The notes under the pieces: model-generated
Databases searched by the model: none
What the model was told of the DNA's origin: nothing
The model's input: only the letters and a program-made list of their open reading frames with translations
Assembly (NCBI RefSeq): GCF_002911015.1
Contig: NZ_KZ626930.1
Span: 1-33,626 of the forward strand
Reading direction: 5' to 3'
Origin: Streptomyces populi
Lineage (GTDB): Bacteria > Actinomycetota > Actinomycetes > Streptomycetales > Streptomycetaceae
DNA: 33,626 nucleotides
Made by a program: the position numbers and the translations under genes
Shown: piece by piece, positions 22,147 through 29,627 of the stretch
Numbering within the stretch: position 1 is the first letter of the stretch
Layout: every line of letters starts with the position of its first letter

Positions 22147-22203
22147 CGGTCGTTCGGTTGACGCCATCCGGTCGTTGCGTTGTACAGTTCAGTCGTTCCA
22201 TTG
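22147..22203. promoter_or_regulatory. Three phased direct repeats, C(G/A)GTCGTTSSRTTG
   Basis: Copies lie at 22147-22160, 22169-22182 and 22190-22203, starting 22 and 21 bp apart, so all face the same side of the helix. The second and third overlap a promoter-like TTGTAC (22180-22185) and GATAGT (22203-22208) just before the EamA gene. They are the probable operator of the XRE-cupin regulator. Confidence 0.6.
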
Positions 22204-22221
22204 ATAGTAAGGGATGTACCC

Positions 22222-23058
22222 GTGATCGCTCTGCTGCTGGCCCTGGGCAGCTCCCTGGCCTACGGATGCGCCGACTTCCTCGGCGGTCTCGGCGCCCGCA
22301 AGGCCCATGTCCTGCGCACCGTGCTGATCGCCGCCCCCGCCTCGCTCACCGTCGAACTGCTGCTGTGGCCCTTCCTCGGCGCCTCCTTCGGCCCGGCGAC
22401 CCTCGCTTGGGGCGCGGCGTCCGGTGTCGCGTCGGCCGCCGCGTTCGCCCTGCTCTACCGCACGCTCGCGATCGGCCCGATGAACGTCCTGTCCCCCGTC
22501 ACCGCGCTGGTCTCGGCGATGCTGCCGGTCGGTGTCGGGCTGCTACAGGGCGAGCACCTGGGCTCGGCCGGGCTGATCGGGCTGCCGCTGGCGCTGACGG
22601 CGGTGGTGCTGGTCAGCGCCGGGGGCGGCGCCGGGACCGTGCGCCCGTCGCGCACCGCGCTGCTGCTGGCCCTCGGCGCCGGGGCCGCCATCGCGCTGCA
22701 GCTGGTCTTCCTGCACCAGGCGCCCGCGGACAGCGGCGTCGGCCCGCTGATCGTCGGCCGCGCCGTCTCCTCCGCCGTCACCCTCGCCGCGGCCGGGCTG
22801 ATGTACCGACGACTCGGCTCCGAGAAGCCCGCGTACGCGATGTCGGCGGCGGCCGGTGTGCTGGACTCGGTGGCCAATCTGCTGTTCCTGCTCGCCGCCC
22901 GCGGCGGCGACCTGGCGGTCGTCGCCGTGATCACCGCCCTGTACCCGGCCGGCACCGTTCTGCTCGCCCGCGGCGTGCTCGCCGAGCGGATCCACCGCGG
23001 GCAGCTGGTCGGGCTGGGCACCGCCGCCGTCGCCGTCAGCCTCCTCGCCCTCACCTGA
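22222..23058 (+). CDS. EamA/DMT-superfamily exporter
   Basis: The 278-residue protein has about ten membrane helices in two five-helix EamA halves (residues about 3-135 and 150-276). LGSSLAYGCADFLGG opens the first half and a VITALYPAGTVLLARGVLAE segment lies near the end. Such proteins export amino acids or other metabolites using the proton gradient. The start is GTG at 22222 after AAGGG; the frame upstream to 22180 crosses the operator repeats. It heads an operon with the PaiB-like remnant and the B3/4 gene under probable XRE-cupin control. Confidence 0.93.
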   Translation: MIALLLALGSSLAYGCADFLGGLGARKAHVLRTVLIAAPASLTVELLLWPFLGASFGPATLAWGAASGVASAAAFALLYRTLAIGPMNVLSPVTALVSAMLPVGVGLLQGEHLGSAGLIGLPLALTAVVLVSAGGGAGTVRPSRTALLLALGAGAAIALQLVFLHQAPADSGVGPLIVGRAVSSAVTLAAAGLMYRRLGSEKPAYAMSAAAGVLDSVANLLFLLAARGGDLAVVAVITALYPAGTVLLARGVLAERIHRGQLVGLGTAAVAVSLLALT

Positions 23059-23080
23059 CCTCGCCCGGAAGGATCCCCGC

Positions 23081-23398
23081 ATGTCCATCCGGCCCTGGGA
23101 CTCCGCCCTGGACCACGCCGAGCTGCCGCGCCGCCGGCCGGCCCGCTCCCAGCCCGAAGACGACCACGCCTCCGTCGAGCCCGGCCGGCCTCCCTACGGA
23201 CGGATACCGACCGGCATCCGCGGCCTGCGCCTAGCCGTCACCGAGGTCCGCGCGAAGCCCAAGTACGACGACCACAAACCCGTCGGGCGGCGTGCCGGCA
23301 CCGCTCGCAGGCTCACCGGACGGGACACCGGCCCGGACACGTCCACCGCGGCCCGGCAACTGCGCCGCCTGGACCGTACGGGCCCCTGGAAACCCTGA
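23081..23398 (+). pseudogene. PaiB-like FMN-binding protein with a large internal deletion
   Basis: The frame of 105 residues joins an N-terminus (MSIRPWDSALDHAE) to a C-terminus (PPYGRIPTGIRGLRLAVTEV, RAKPKYDDHKPV, ending WKP). Both resemble the ends of actinomycete PaiB-type (FMN-binding negative transcriptional regulator) proteins, which are about 200 residues or more. The middle, including most of the flavin-binding barrel, is missing, while the frame is intact. It is therefore probably a non-functional remnant, or a shortened protein with a new role. The start follows GGAAGGATC. It lies 22 bp after the EamA gene. Confidence 0.7.
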
Positions 23399-23439
23399 CC
23401 CCGCCGCGCCGCCCCCTCCCCGAACGGATACCCCTCGCG

Positions 23440-24138
23440 ATGACCGTCTTCCGTATCGCCCCCGCTGTCACCGACGCCTTCCCCGGCACCCTCATCGCCG
23501 TCGTCACCGCCACCGGACTGCGCGGCCACGAACCCTGGCCCGCCACCACCGCCGCCCTTCAGGAGCTGGAACGGCAGCTCGCCGACGGCACCTGGCAGCC
23601 CGCCGACGAGAGCGACCCGCGCATCGAGGCGTGGCACACCGCCTACCGCTCCTTCGGCACCAACCCCCGCCGCATCCGGCCCAGCGTCGACGCCCTCGGA
23701 CGCCGCCTCGCCAAGAAGGGCGCCCTGCCGCGCATCAACCCGGCCGTCGACTCCTACAACGCCGTCTCCGTCCGTCACGGCCTGCCCGCCGGCGCCTTCG
23801 ACCTCGATCACGTCACCGGTGACGTCGAGATCCGCCACGCCGACGGCAGCGAGACCTTCACCCCGCTCGGCGAGCCCGACACCGTCGAGAACCCCAGGCC
23901 CGGCGAGATCATCTACACCGACACCACCGACGTGCTCACCCGGCACTGGAACCACCGCGACGCCCACCGCACCCGTGTCACCCAGGACTCCACCCGCGTC
24001 GCCTTCGCGCTCGAAACCCTTCACGCCACCCGTGACGGAGAGCTCCTCAGGACCGCGGCCGGCGAACTGCGGGAACTCCTCGCCCCGCACTCCGAGCGGA
24101 CCACGGTGCACTACCTCGGCCCCGACGCCGGCGTCTGA
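23440..24138 (+). CDS. Free-standing B3/4 (PheT-like editing) domain protein
   Basis: The 232-residue protein is a stand-alone B3/4 domain as found in the beta subunit of phenylalanyl-tRNA synthetase. It has the characteristic region LPRINPAVDSYNAVSVRHGL and preceding helix AWHTAYRSFGTNPRRIRPS. In PheT the domain removes mischarged tyrosine. Free copies are proposed to act on mischarged tRNA or on small amino-acid-like ligands. It sits in the EamA operon controlled by an XRE-cupin regulator, suggesting a role with an exported amino acid or analogue. The ribosome binding site is weak. Confidence 0.9.
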   Translation: MTVFRIAPAVTDAFPGTLIAVVTATGLRGHEPWPATTAALQELERQLADGTWQPADESDPRIEAWHTAYRSFGTNPRRIRPSVDALGRRLAKKGALPRINPAVDSYNAVSVRHGLPAGAFDLDHVTGDVEIRHADGSETFTPLGEPDTVENPRPGEIIYTDTTDVLTRHWNHRDAHRTRVTQDSTRVAFALETLHATRDGELLRTAAGELRELLAPHSERTTVHYLGPDAGV

Positions 24139-24245
24139 CCTGCCCGGCGGACGGTCGGCGGTCCAGCCGCACGACTCGTGGAGCGGCCGCCCCCCTTCAC
24201 GGACCGGACTTCGTTTCCCGTGATCCACACGATCCGGGTGATCAA

Positions 24246-24251
24246 TATGAT
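24246..24251 (+). promoter_or_regulatory. -10 box TATGAT, leaderless GNAT gene
   Basis: TATGAT ends six bases before the ATG at 24258 and there is no ribosome binding site. The upstream 40 bases repeat GATC/TGATC motifs four times. Confidence 0.5.
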
Positions 24252-24257
24252 CTTCAT

Positions 24258-24845
24258 ATGATCAAGGGTGAACTCGTACGACTGCGCGCGCCGATGGCCG
24301 AGGACCTCGACTCCTATCTGCGCTGGCGCAACGACCCGGAGGTGGCCCACTGGGCCACCGGGGGCGACCCGCATTTCGGGCCCATCACGCGGGAAACCAT
24401 GGAACGCTTCCACGACGCCCGGCTCCGTCAGGACCCGCGCGGCGAGGCCACGTTCACCGTGGAGGACCTGGCGGACGGCCGGGTGATCGGCACGGCCGAC
24501 TACCGGGACCTCGACCCGTTCGCGGGCCGGGCGACGGTCGGTGTCGTCATCGGTGAGCACGACCGCTGGGGCGGCGGTTACGGCTCCGAGGCGCTGCGGC
24601 TCCTGCTGGGGCACTTGTTCGGGGCCTGCCGGCTCCGGCGCGTCGAGCTGGAGACCTGGAGCGGCAACGAACGGGCCGTCCGCGCCTTCCGCAAGGCGGG
24701 CTTCGTCGAGGAAGGACGCCGCCGCGCGAGCGTGCGGGTGGGCGAGGAGTGGTACGACGGCGTGCTGTTCGGACTGCTGCGTGAGGAATGGACGGCCCGG
24801 CAGACCGCCGGACCCTCCGCACCGGCCGGAGACACCGTCCGCTGA
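24258..24845 (+). CDS. GNAT-family N-acetyltransferase (RimJ/RimL type)
   Basis: The 195-residue protein has the GNAT fold. It shows LVRLRAPMAEDLDSYLRWRN at the front, the acyl-CoA loop in VIGEHDRWGGGYGSEALRLLL (the Q/RxxGxG/A motif, about 95-115), and a SGNERAVRAFRKAGFVEEG segment typical of RimJ/RimL and antibiotic/protein acetyltransferases. It transfers an acetyl group from acetyl-CoA to an amine; the substrate is unknown. The predicted mRNA is leaderless (see the -10 box at 24246). Confidence 0.92.
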   Translation: MIKGELVRLRAPMAEDLDSYLRWRNDPEVAHWATGGDPHFGPITRETMERFHDARLRQDPRGEATFTVEDLADGRVIGTADYRDLDPFAGRATVGVVIGEHDRWGGGYGSEALRLLLGHLFGACRLRRVELETWSGNERAVRAFRKAGFVEEGRRRASVRVGEEWYDGVLFGLLREEWTARQTAGPSAPAGDTVR

Positions 24846-25181
24846 CACGTTCGGTCTCGCCCTGTCCGGATCCGTCCGGTCGGTTCTTCGTCCGTTCGCG
24901 TCCGTTCGCGTCCGTTCGCGTCCGTCCGCCGGACGGGCGAGCGGGCGGACGGGCGGAAGCGAACACCTGGCCCGCGCCCGCCCTCACCGGCCCGCGCCAC
25001 GATCCGGTACCCCCGCTCCGCCTGCCGCAGCGCCTCCTGAGGCGACGACCGCCACCGGGGCGGGCCGGGACGGCCCCGGTCACCGGCCCACCACGGTGTG
25101 GAGTCCGTCCCGCATGGTCAGACCCGCCCCATGGTGCGACGCTGGATGGAAGAGGTATCCGTGGGGCCACCGGGAGGACCG
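24846..25181. other. Intergenic stretch with a 10-bp tandem repeat
   Basis: Three perfect copies of TCCGTTCGCG (24891-24920) and one degenerate copy (24921-24930) are present. I see no supported gene before the start of the ligase-like gene. Confidence 0.55.
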
Positions 25182-26660
25182 ATGGGACGCGACGTTCCGG
25201 CGATGGTCTTCACCCGCGAGGACCGTCGCCGGTACCGGATCAAGATGCAGGAGTGTCTCGACGCCTTCGCCCAGATGCTGCGCGAGGCACGGTTCGACTC
25301 CGAGTGGCCTCAGGTGGGCCTGGAGATCGAGCTGAACCTGACCGACACCGAGGCCGAGCCGACGATGCGGAACGGTGACGTGCTCGACGCCATCGCGGAT
25401 CCCGCCTGGGACACCGAGCTGGGCCGGTTCAACCTGGAGATCAACATTCCGCCCCGGCGGCTGGTCGCGGGCGGCCCCGACGCCTGGGAGGAGGAGATCC
25501 GCGCCGCGCTGAACCACGCGGACGAGCGCGCCAGGTCGATCGGCGTCCATCTGATCATGATCGGCATCCTGCCCACCCTGCGGGAGTCGGACGTGGGGCC
25601 GGAGGCCCTGTCGGAGAACGCCCGCTACCGGCTGATCAACGAGCAGGTCTTCGCGGCGCGCGGAGAGGACCTGCTCATCGAGGTGGACGGGGTCGACCGG
25701 CTGCGGACCTATGCGGAGACCATCACGCCGGAGGCCGCCTGCACGAGCACGCAGTTCCACCTCCAGGTGTCGCCGGAGGACTTCGCCGACTACTGGAACG
25801 CGGCGCAGGCGATCGCCGGGATCCAGGTCGCGCTGGCGGCCAACTCGCCCTTCCTGTTCGGCAAGGAACTGGCGCACGAGACCCGCATCCCGCTCTTCGA
25901 GCAGGCGACGGACACCCGACCGCAGGAGATCAAGGCGCAGGGAGTACGGCCCCGGGTCTGGTTCGGGGAGCGGTGGATCACCAGCGTCTTCGATCTCTTC
26001 GAGGAGAACCTCCGCTACTTTCCGGCGCTGCTGCCCCTGTGCGAGGACCAGGACCCCACGCAGACGCTGGCCCGCGGGGACACGCCGGACCTGGCCGAAC
26101 TGACCCTGCACAACGGCACGATCTACCGGTGGAACCGTCCGGTCTACGCCGTCACCCGGGGCAGGCCGCACCTGAGGGTGGAGAACCGCGTGCTGCCCGC
26201 GGGCCCGACGGTCGCCGACACCCTCGCCAACGGCGCCTTCTACTACGGTCTCACCCGCGCCCTGGTGGACGAGGACCGGCCGGTGTGGTCACGGATGTCC
26301 TTCTCCGCCGCCGAGGACAACCTGGACACCGCGGCGCGGGACGGCATCGACGCCCGGCTGTACTGGCCCGGAACGGGTGAGGTGCCGGTGCCCGAACTCG
26401 TCCTGCGACGGCTGCTGCCACTGGCGCACCAGGGCCTGGAGCGCTCGGGCATGGACGCGGCCTGGCGGGAGCCGCTGCTCGGCATCATCGAGCAGCGGTG
26501 CGTCACCGCGCGCAACGGCGCGGTCTGGCAGAAGGAGATGCTGCACCGTTTCGAGACGTCGGAGCGGTGCGGCCGTCACGAGGCCCTGCGGCGCATGACG
26601 CAGCAGTACATCGACTACATGCACCTCAACGCTCCGGTCCACACGTGGCCGGTGGACTGA
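25182..26660 (+). CDS. Glutamate-cysteine ligase-like (GCS2/carboxylate-amine ligase) enzyme
   Basis: The protein of about 492 residues shows the GCS2 pattern: WPQVGLEIELNLTD with the metal-binding Glu pair near the front, LGRFNLEINIPP, an ACTSTQFHLQVSPEDF segment, and HLRVENRVLPAG near residue 325-340. Family members join an amino acid to glutamate's gamma-carboxyl or a related carboxylate using ATP. Actinomycetes make mycothiol rather than glutathione, so a different amide product is likely. The start is taken at 25182 (MGRDVPAMVFTRED) with GGGAGGA just upstream. Earlier in-frame ATGs at 25131 and 25146 lack a ribosome binding site. Confidence 0.85.
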   Translation: MGRDVPAMVFTREDRRRYRIKMQECLDAFAQMLREARFDSEWPQVGLEIELNLTDTEAEPTMRNGDVLDAIADPAWDTELGRFNLEINIPPRRLVAGGPDAWEEEIRAALNHADERARSIGVHLIMIGILPTLRESDVGPEALSENARYRLINEQVFAARGEDLLIEVDGVDRLRTYAETITPEAACTSTQFHLQVSPEDFADYWNAAQAIAGIQVALAANSPFLFGKELAHETRIPLFEQATDTRPQEIKAQGVRPRVWFGERWITSVFDLFEENLRYFPALLPLCEDQDPTQTLARGDTPDLAELTLHNGTIYRWNRPVYAVTRGRPHLRVENRVLPAGPTVADTLANGAFYYGLTRALVDEDRPVWSRMSFSAAEDNLDTAARDGIDARLYWPGTGEVPVPELVLRRLLPLAHQGLERSGMDAAWREPLLGIIEQRCVTARNGAVWQKEMLHRFETSERCGRHEALRRMTQQYIDYMHLNAPVHTWPVD

Positions 26661-26706
26661 CCGAAGGAGCCGCGAGAGGCAGGGCCGAGCCGTCCCTCCG
26701 GTCCGG

Positions 26707-26772
26707 GGATCCGTACGAGCCGGTCCAGGAATCCGTACGGACCGGTTCAGGAATCCCTGTGGGGCGGCCGGA
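26707..26772. repeat. 22-bp tandem repeat, three imperfect copies
   Basis: Units at 26707-26728, 26729-26750 and 26751-26772 share the pattern GRATCCGTACGRRCCGGTYCAG, with the third strongly diverged. It lies between the ends of two convergent genes. Role unknown. Confidence 0.65.
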
Positions 26773-26800
26773 CGACGTACGGGCCGACGGCCCCGCGAGG

Positions 26801-27928
26801 TCAGCCGGCCACCGTCCCGGCCAGGGTCTCGCGCACGATCCGCACCGCGCGTTCCGTGTCGGCGCGCGTCACGTCCAGGTGGAAGACGAAGCGCAGCTGG
26901 CCGGGGTAGCCCGCGCACAACAGGCCCCGGCGCGCCAGCCGGTCGCGCACCTCGTCGGTCGCGAGCCCGGGGGCCGACCTCGCGAAGACCATGTTGGTCC
27001 CGCTGGGCTCCATGGTCAGGCCCTCCACGTCCTTCAGGCCCTCGGCGAACAGCGCGGCGTGCTCGTGGTCGTCCGCGAGCCGCCTCACCTGGTGGTCGAG
27101 CGCGTGGAGTGCCGCGGCGGCCAGCACACCGGCCTGGCGCATCCCACCGCCCAGAACCTTGCGCCAGCGCCGTGCCCCGGCCACGAACTCCCGTGATCCC
27201 AGGAGCGCCGAGCCGACGGGCGCGCCCAGGCCCTTGCTGAAGCAGACGGAGACGCTGTCGAAGTGGCCGGCGATCAGCCGTGCCTGCTCGTAGGGGTCGC
27301 CCCCGGCGGCCACCGCCGCGTTGAACAGCCGCGCCCCGTCCAGGTGCGTGGCGAGGCCGTGGTCGCGGGCGATCTGTGTGGCGTTCTTCAGGTAGTCCGT
27401 CGGGACGGCCCGGCCACCGATGGTGTTCTCCAGGCAGAGCAACCGCGTGCGCGCGAAGTGCGGGTCGTCCGGCTTGACGGCCGCCGCGATGTCCAGCGGG
27501 TCCAGTGTCCCGTCCGCCCGGTGCGGCAGCGGCTGGGGCTGGATGCCTCCGAGCACGGCGGCTCCACCGCCCTCCCACCGGTACATGTGGGCCATCTGGC
27601 CCGCGATGTACTCGTCCCCGCGGCCGCAGTGGGTCAGCAGGGCGCACAGGTTGCTCTGCGTCCCCGAGGAGACGAACAGCGCGGACTCGAATCCGAGCAG
27701 CCCGGCGATCCGCTCCTGCAACGCGTTGACGGTGGGGTCGTCACCGAAGACGTCGTCACCCACCTCGGCCTCGGCCATCGCCCGGCGCATCGCCTCGCCG
27801 GGCCGGGTGACGGTGTCGCTGCGCAGGTCGATGAGGTGACCGGGCTCGTCGGCGGCGGCACCGGCCGCGTTCACGGCACGGGGGACATCGACGGCGTCGG
27901 CGGCACGGGCGGCATCAGTGGTCGGCAC
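26801..27928 (-). CDS. ltaE: Low-specificity L-threonine aldolase (PLP enzyme)
   Basis: The protein of about 375 residues opens its catalytic domain with DLRSDTVTRPGEAMRRAM. It has SSGTQSNLCAL and LCLENTIGGRAVP, then THLDGARLFNAAVA, and the PLP-lysine region SVSVCFSKGLGAPVGSALLG, where the Lys forms the internal aldimine. It cleaves L-threonine/allo-threonine to glycine and acetaldehyde, feeding glycine supply. No ATG exists near the front. GTG at 27928 lies six bases after a -10-like CAGAGT (27940-27935, minus strand), so a leaderless start is likely. An Ala/Asp-rich extension of about 30 residues precedes the conserved domain. Confidence 0.92.
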   Translation of the reverse strand: MPTTDAARAADAVDVPRAVNAAGAAADEPGHLIDLRSDTVTRPGEAMRRAMAEAEVGDDVFGDDPTVNALQERIAGLLGFESALFVSSGTQSNLCALLTHCGRGDEYIAGQMAHMYRWEGGGAAVLGGIQPQPLPHRADGTLDPLDIAAAVKPDDPHFARTRLLCLENTIGGRAVPTDYLKNATQIARDHGLATHLDGARLFNAAVAAGGDPYEQARLIAGHFDSVSVCFSKGLGAPVGSALLGSREFVAGARRWRKVLGGGMRQAGVLAAAALHALDHQVRRLADDHEHAALFAEGLKDVEGLTMEPSGTNMVFARSAPGLATDEVRDRLARRGLLCAGYPGQLRFVFHLDVTRADTERAVRIVRETLAGTVAG

Positions 27929-28260
27929 ACGCACACTCTGCCACGCCGGGGGTGACCTCGAGTGCCGGGGTGGCCGCCGAGCCCGCGGGTCTGCCCCGGG
28001 GCCGACGGCACCGGCTTCACGGCCTTCCCGTTCTCGGTCCGCCGGACCGCCCCTCCCGTCCGCCCGTTCGTCACGGTCCTCCCGTCCGTTCGTCACGGTC
28101 CTCCGCGGGCCGTCGTGATCCCGGCGGCCCGCGGTGCGGGCGGGCCGCCGGGATCACGCTCCACCGGGGGCGGGTTCGGGGAGCACTCGCTCCGGGCGGA
28201 TCCGGCCCGGGGTGACGTGGGTCCTCCTCCCCGGTGGAAGCGGCGGAAGGCGCGAGCGGG
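27929..28260. other. Intergenic stretch with terminator and a 19-bp direct repeat
   Basis: It contains a strong stem-loop (28114-28158) and a perfect 19-bp direct repeat at 28064-28082 and 28086-28104, within a 22-bp periodic tract. No supported gene; the ORFs here are shadows. Confidence 0.6.
28114..28158 (-). terminator. Terminator of the organosulfur operon, 19-bp stem
   Basis: 28114-28132 pairs perfectly with 28140-28158 around a 7-base loop. It lies about 100 bp after the stop of the last operon gene on the minus strand. Confidence 0.75.
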
Positions 28261-29589
28261 TCAGGCCCGGAACTGGTTCTCCGGGACCGGGAGCCCGTAG
28301 TGCTCGCGCAAGGTCGTGCCTTCGTACTCCTCACGGAACAGGCCCTTGCCGCGCAGGATCGGCAGGACGTGTTCGACGAAGGCCTCGAGGCCCGAGGGCA
28401 GGGCGGGTGCCATGATGTTGAACCCGTCCGCCGCGCCGCCCTCGAACCAGGCGATGATCGTGTCCGCCACCTGTTCGGGCGTGCCGATGAACTCGAAGTG
28501 GCCGCGTCCGCCGCCGAGCCGGGAGATGACCTGACGGACCGTGAGGTTCTCCCGCACCGCGAGGTCGATGATCAGGTCCGAACGGCTCTGCGCTCCCTCC
28601 AGTTTCGGTCTGTCGAGGATGAAGTCCGGCAGGGGCGCGTCGAGTTCGAAGGCCGACGGCTCGGTCTCGAACACGGCGGCCAGTTGGCGCAGCCCGTACT
28701 CCGGAACGCGCAGTTCGTCGAACTCCCGGGCCACCGCCCGGGCTTCCGCCTCGGTCGACCCGATGTACGGGACGATGCCGGGCAGGACGATCACGCCCTC
28801 GGGGTCGCGGCCCGCGGACCTGGTCCGTGCCTTGATGTCGGCGTAGAAGGCGGCCGCGCGCTCGTAGGTCGTGTGGGCGGTGAAGACGGCCTCGGCGTGA
28901 CGGGCCGCGAAGTCCTTCCCGTCCTCGGAGGAGCCGGCCTGGACGAGCAGCGGGTGACCCTGCGGCGGGCGCTGGACGTTGAGCGGACCCGCCACCTTGA
29001 AGTACGCGCCCTGGTGGTCGAGCCGGTGCAGCCGCTCGGGGTCGGCGTAGCGTCCGCCGGCCTTGTCCGCCACGACGGCGTCCGACTCCCAGCTGTCCCA
29101 GAGTGCCTTGGCGATCTTCAGGAACTCGTCGGCGCGGGCGTAGCGCTCGGCGTGGCCGGGGCGGTCGTCGAGGCCGAAGTTGGCGGCCTCGTCCGCTCCC
29201 GCCGAGGTGACGATGTTCCAGCCGGCGCGGCCGCCGCTGACGTGGTCGACGGAGGCGAGCCGGCGCGCGAGGTTGTAGGGCTCGTTGTACGTCGACGAGA
29301 CGGTCGCGATGAGGCCGATCCTGCTGGTCGCCTGGGACAGGGCGGTCAGCAGCGTCAGTGGTTCGAGCTGGCCCGGTGGCCTGAACTCACCGGTTCCCAT
29401 GAGTGCCGGGCCGTCGGCCAGGAACAGCGAGTCGAACTTGGCGCTCTCGGCGAGCCGCGCCAGCTCGATCCAGTGGCGCAGGTCGAAGTCCGCCCGGGGG
29501 TTGCTGCGCGGGAGCCGCCAGGCCGCCTCGTGGTGGCCCGCCTCCATGAGGAAGGCGTTGAGGTGGAGCCGGCGCTGTGTCGCGGTCAT
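28261..29589 (-). CDS. NtaA/SnaA/DszA-family FMN-dependent monooxygenase
   Basis: The 442-residue bacterial-luciferase-like protein has the NtaA/SnaA/DszA features. The N-terminus opens LHLNAFLMEAGHHEAAWRLP, then FDSLFLADGPALMG, SSTYNEPYNLARRLASVDHV and SGGRAGWNIVTSAGADEAANFG, with HPLLVQAGSSEDGKDFAARH later. It uses reduced FMN (from a separate reductase) and oxygen to attack organosulfur or chelator compounds. Here it follows an SsuABC-type importer and TauD-like dioxygenase, so cleavage of an imported organosulfur compound is the likely role. No flavin reductase is visible in the operon. The gap to the upstream gene is 38 bp. Confidence 0.92.
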   Translation of the reverse strand: MTATQRRLHLNAFLMEAGHHEAAWRLPRSNPRADFDLRHWIELARLAESAKFDSLFLADGPALMGTGEFRPPGQLEPLTLLTALSQATSRIGLIATVSSTYNEPYNLARRLASVDHVSGGRAGWNIVTSAGADEAANFGLDDRPGHAERYARADEFLKIAKALWDSWESDAVVADKAGGRYADPERLHRLDHQGAYFKVAGPLNVQRPPQGHPLLVQAGSSEDGKDFAARHAEAVFTAHTTYERAAAFYADIKARTRSAGRDPEGVIVLPGIVPYIGSTEAEARAVAREFDELRVPEYGLRQLAAVFETEPSAFELDAPLPDFILDRPKLEGAQSRSDLIIDLAVRENLTVRQVISRLGGGRGHFEFIGTPEQVADTIIAWFEGGAADGFNIMAPALPSGLEAFVEHVLPILRGKGLFREEYEGTTLREHYGLPVPENQFRA

Positions 29590-29627
29590 GGGTTCTCTCC
29601 TTCGGGTGTCGGGGTGGGCGGCGGGGC

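Noticed and set aside
24891..24930. CRISPR-like array
   Set aside because: Repeats of 10 bp are contiguous without spacers; this is a simple tandem repeat.
26289..27647. Minus-strand frame overlapping the threonine aldolase gene in another frame
   Set aside because: The correct aldolase frame carries all PLP-enzyme motifs; this one is its shifted shadow continuing antisense into the ligase-like gene.
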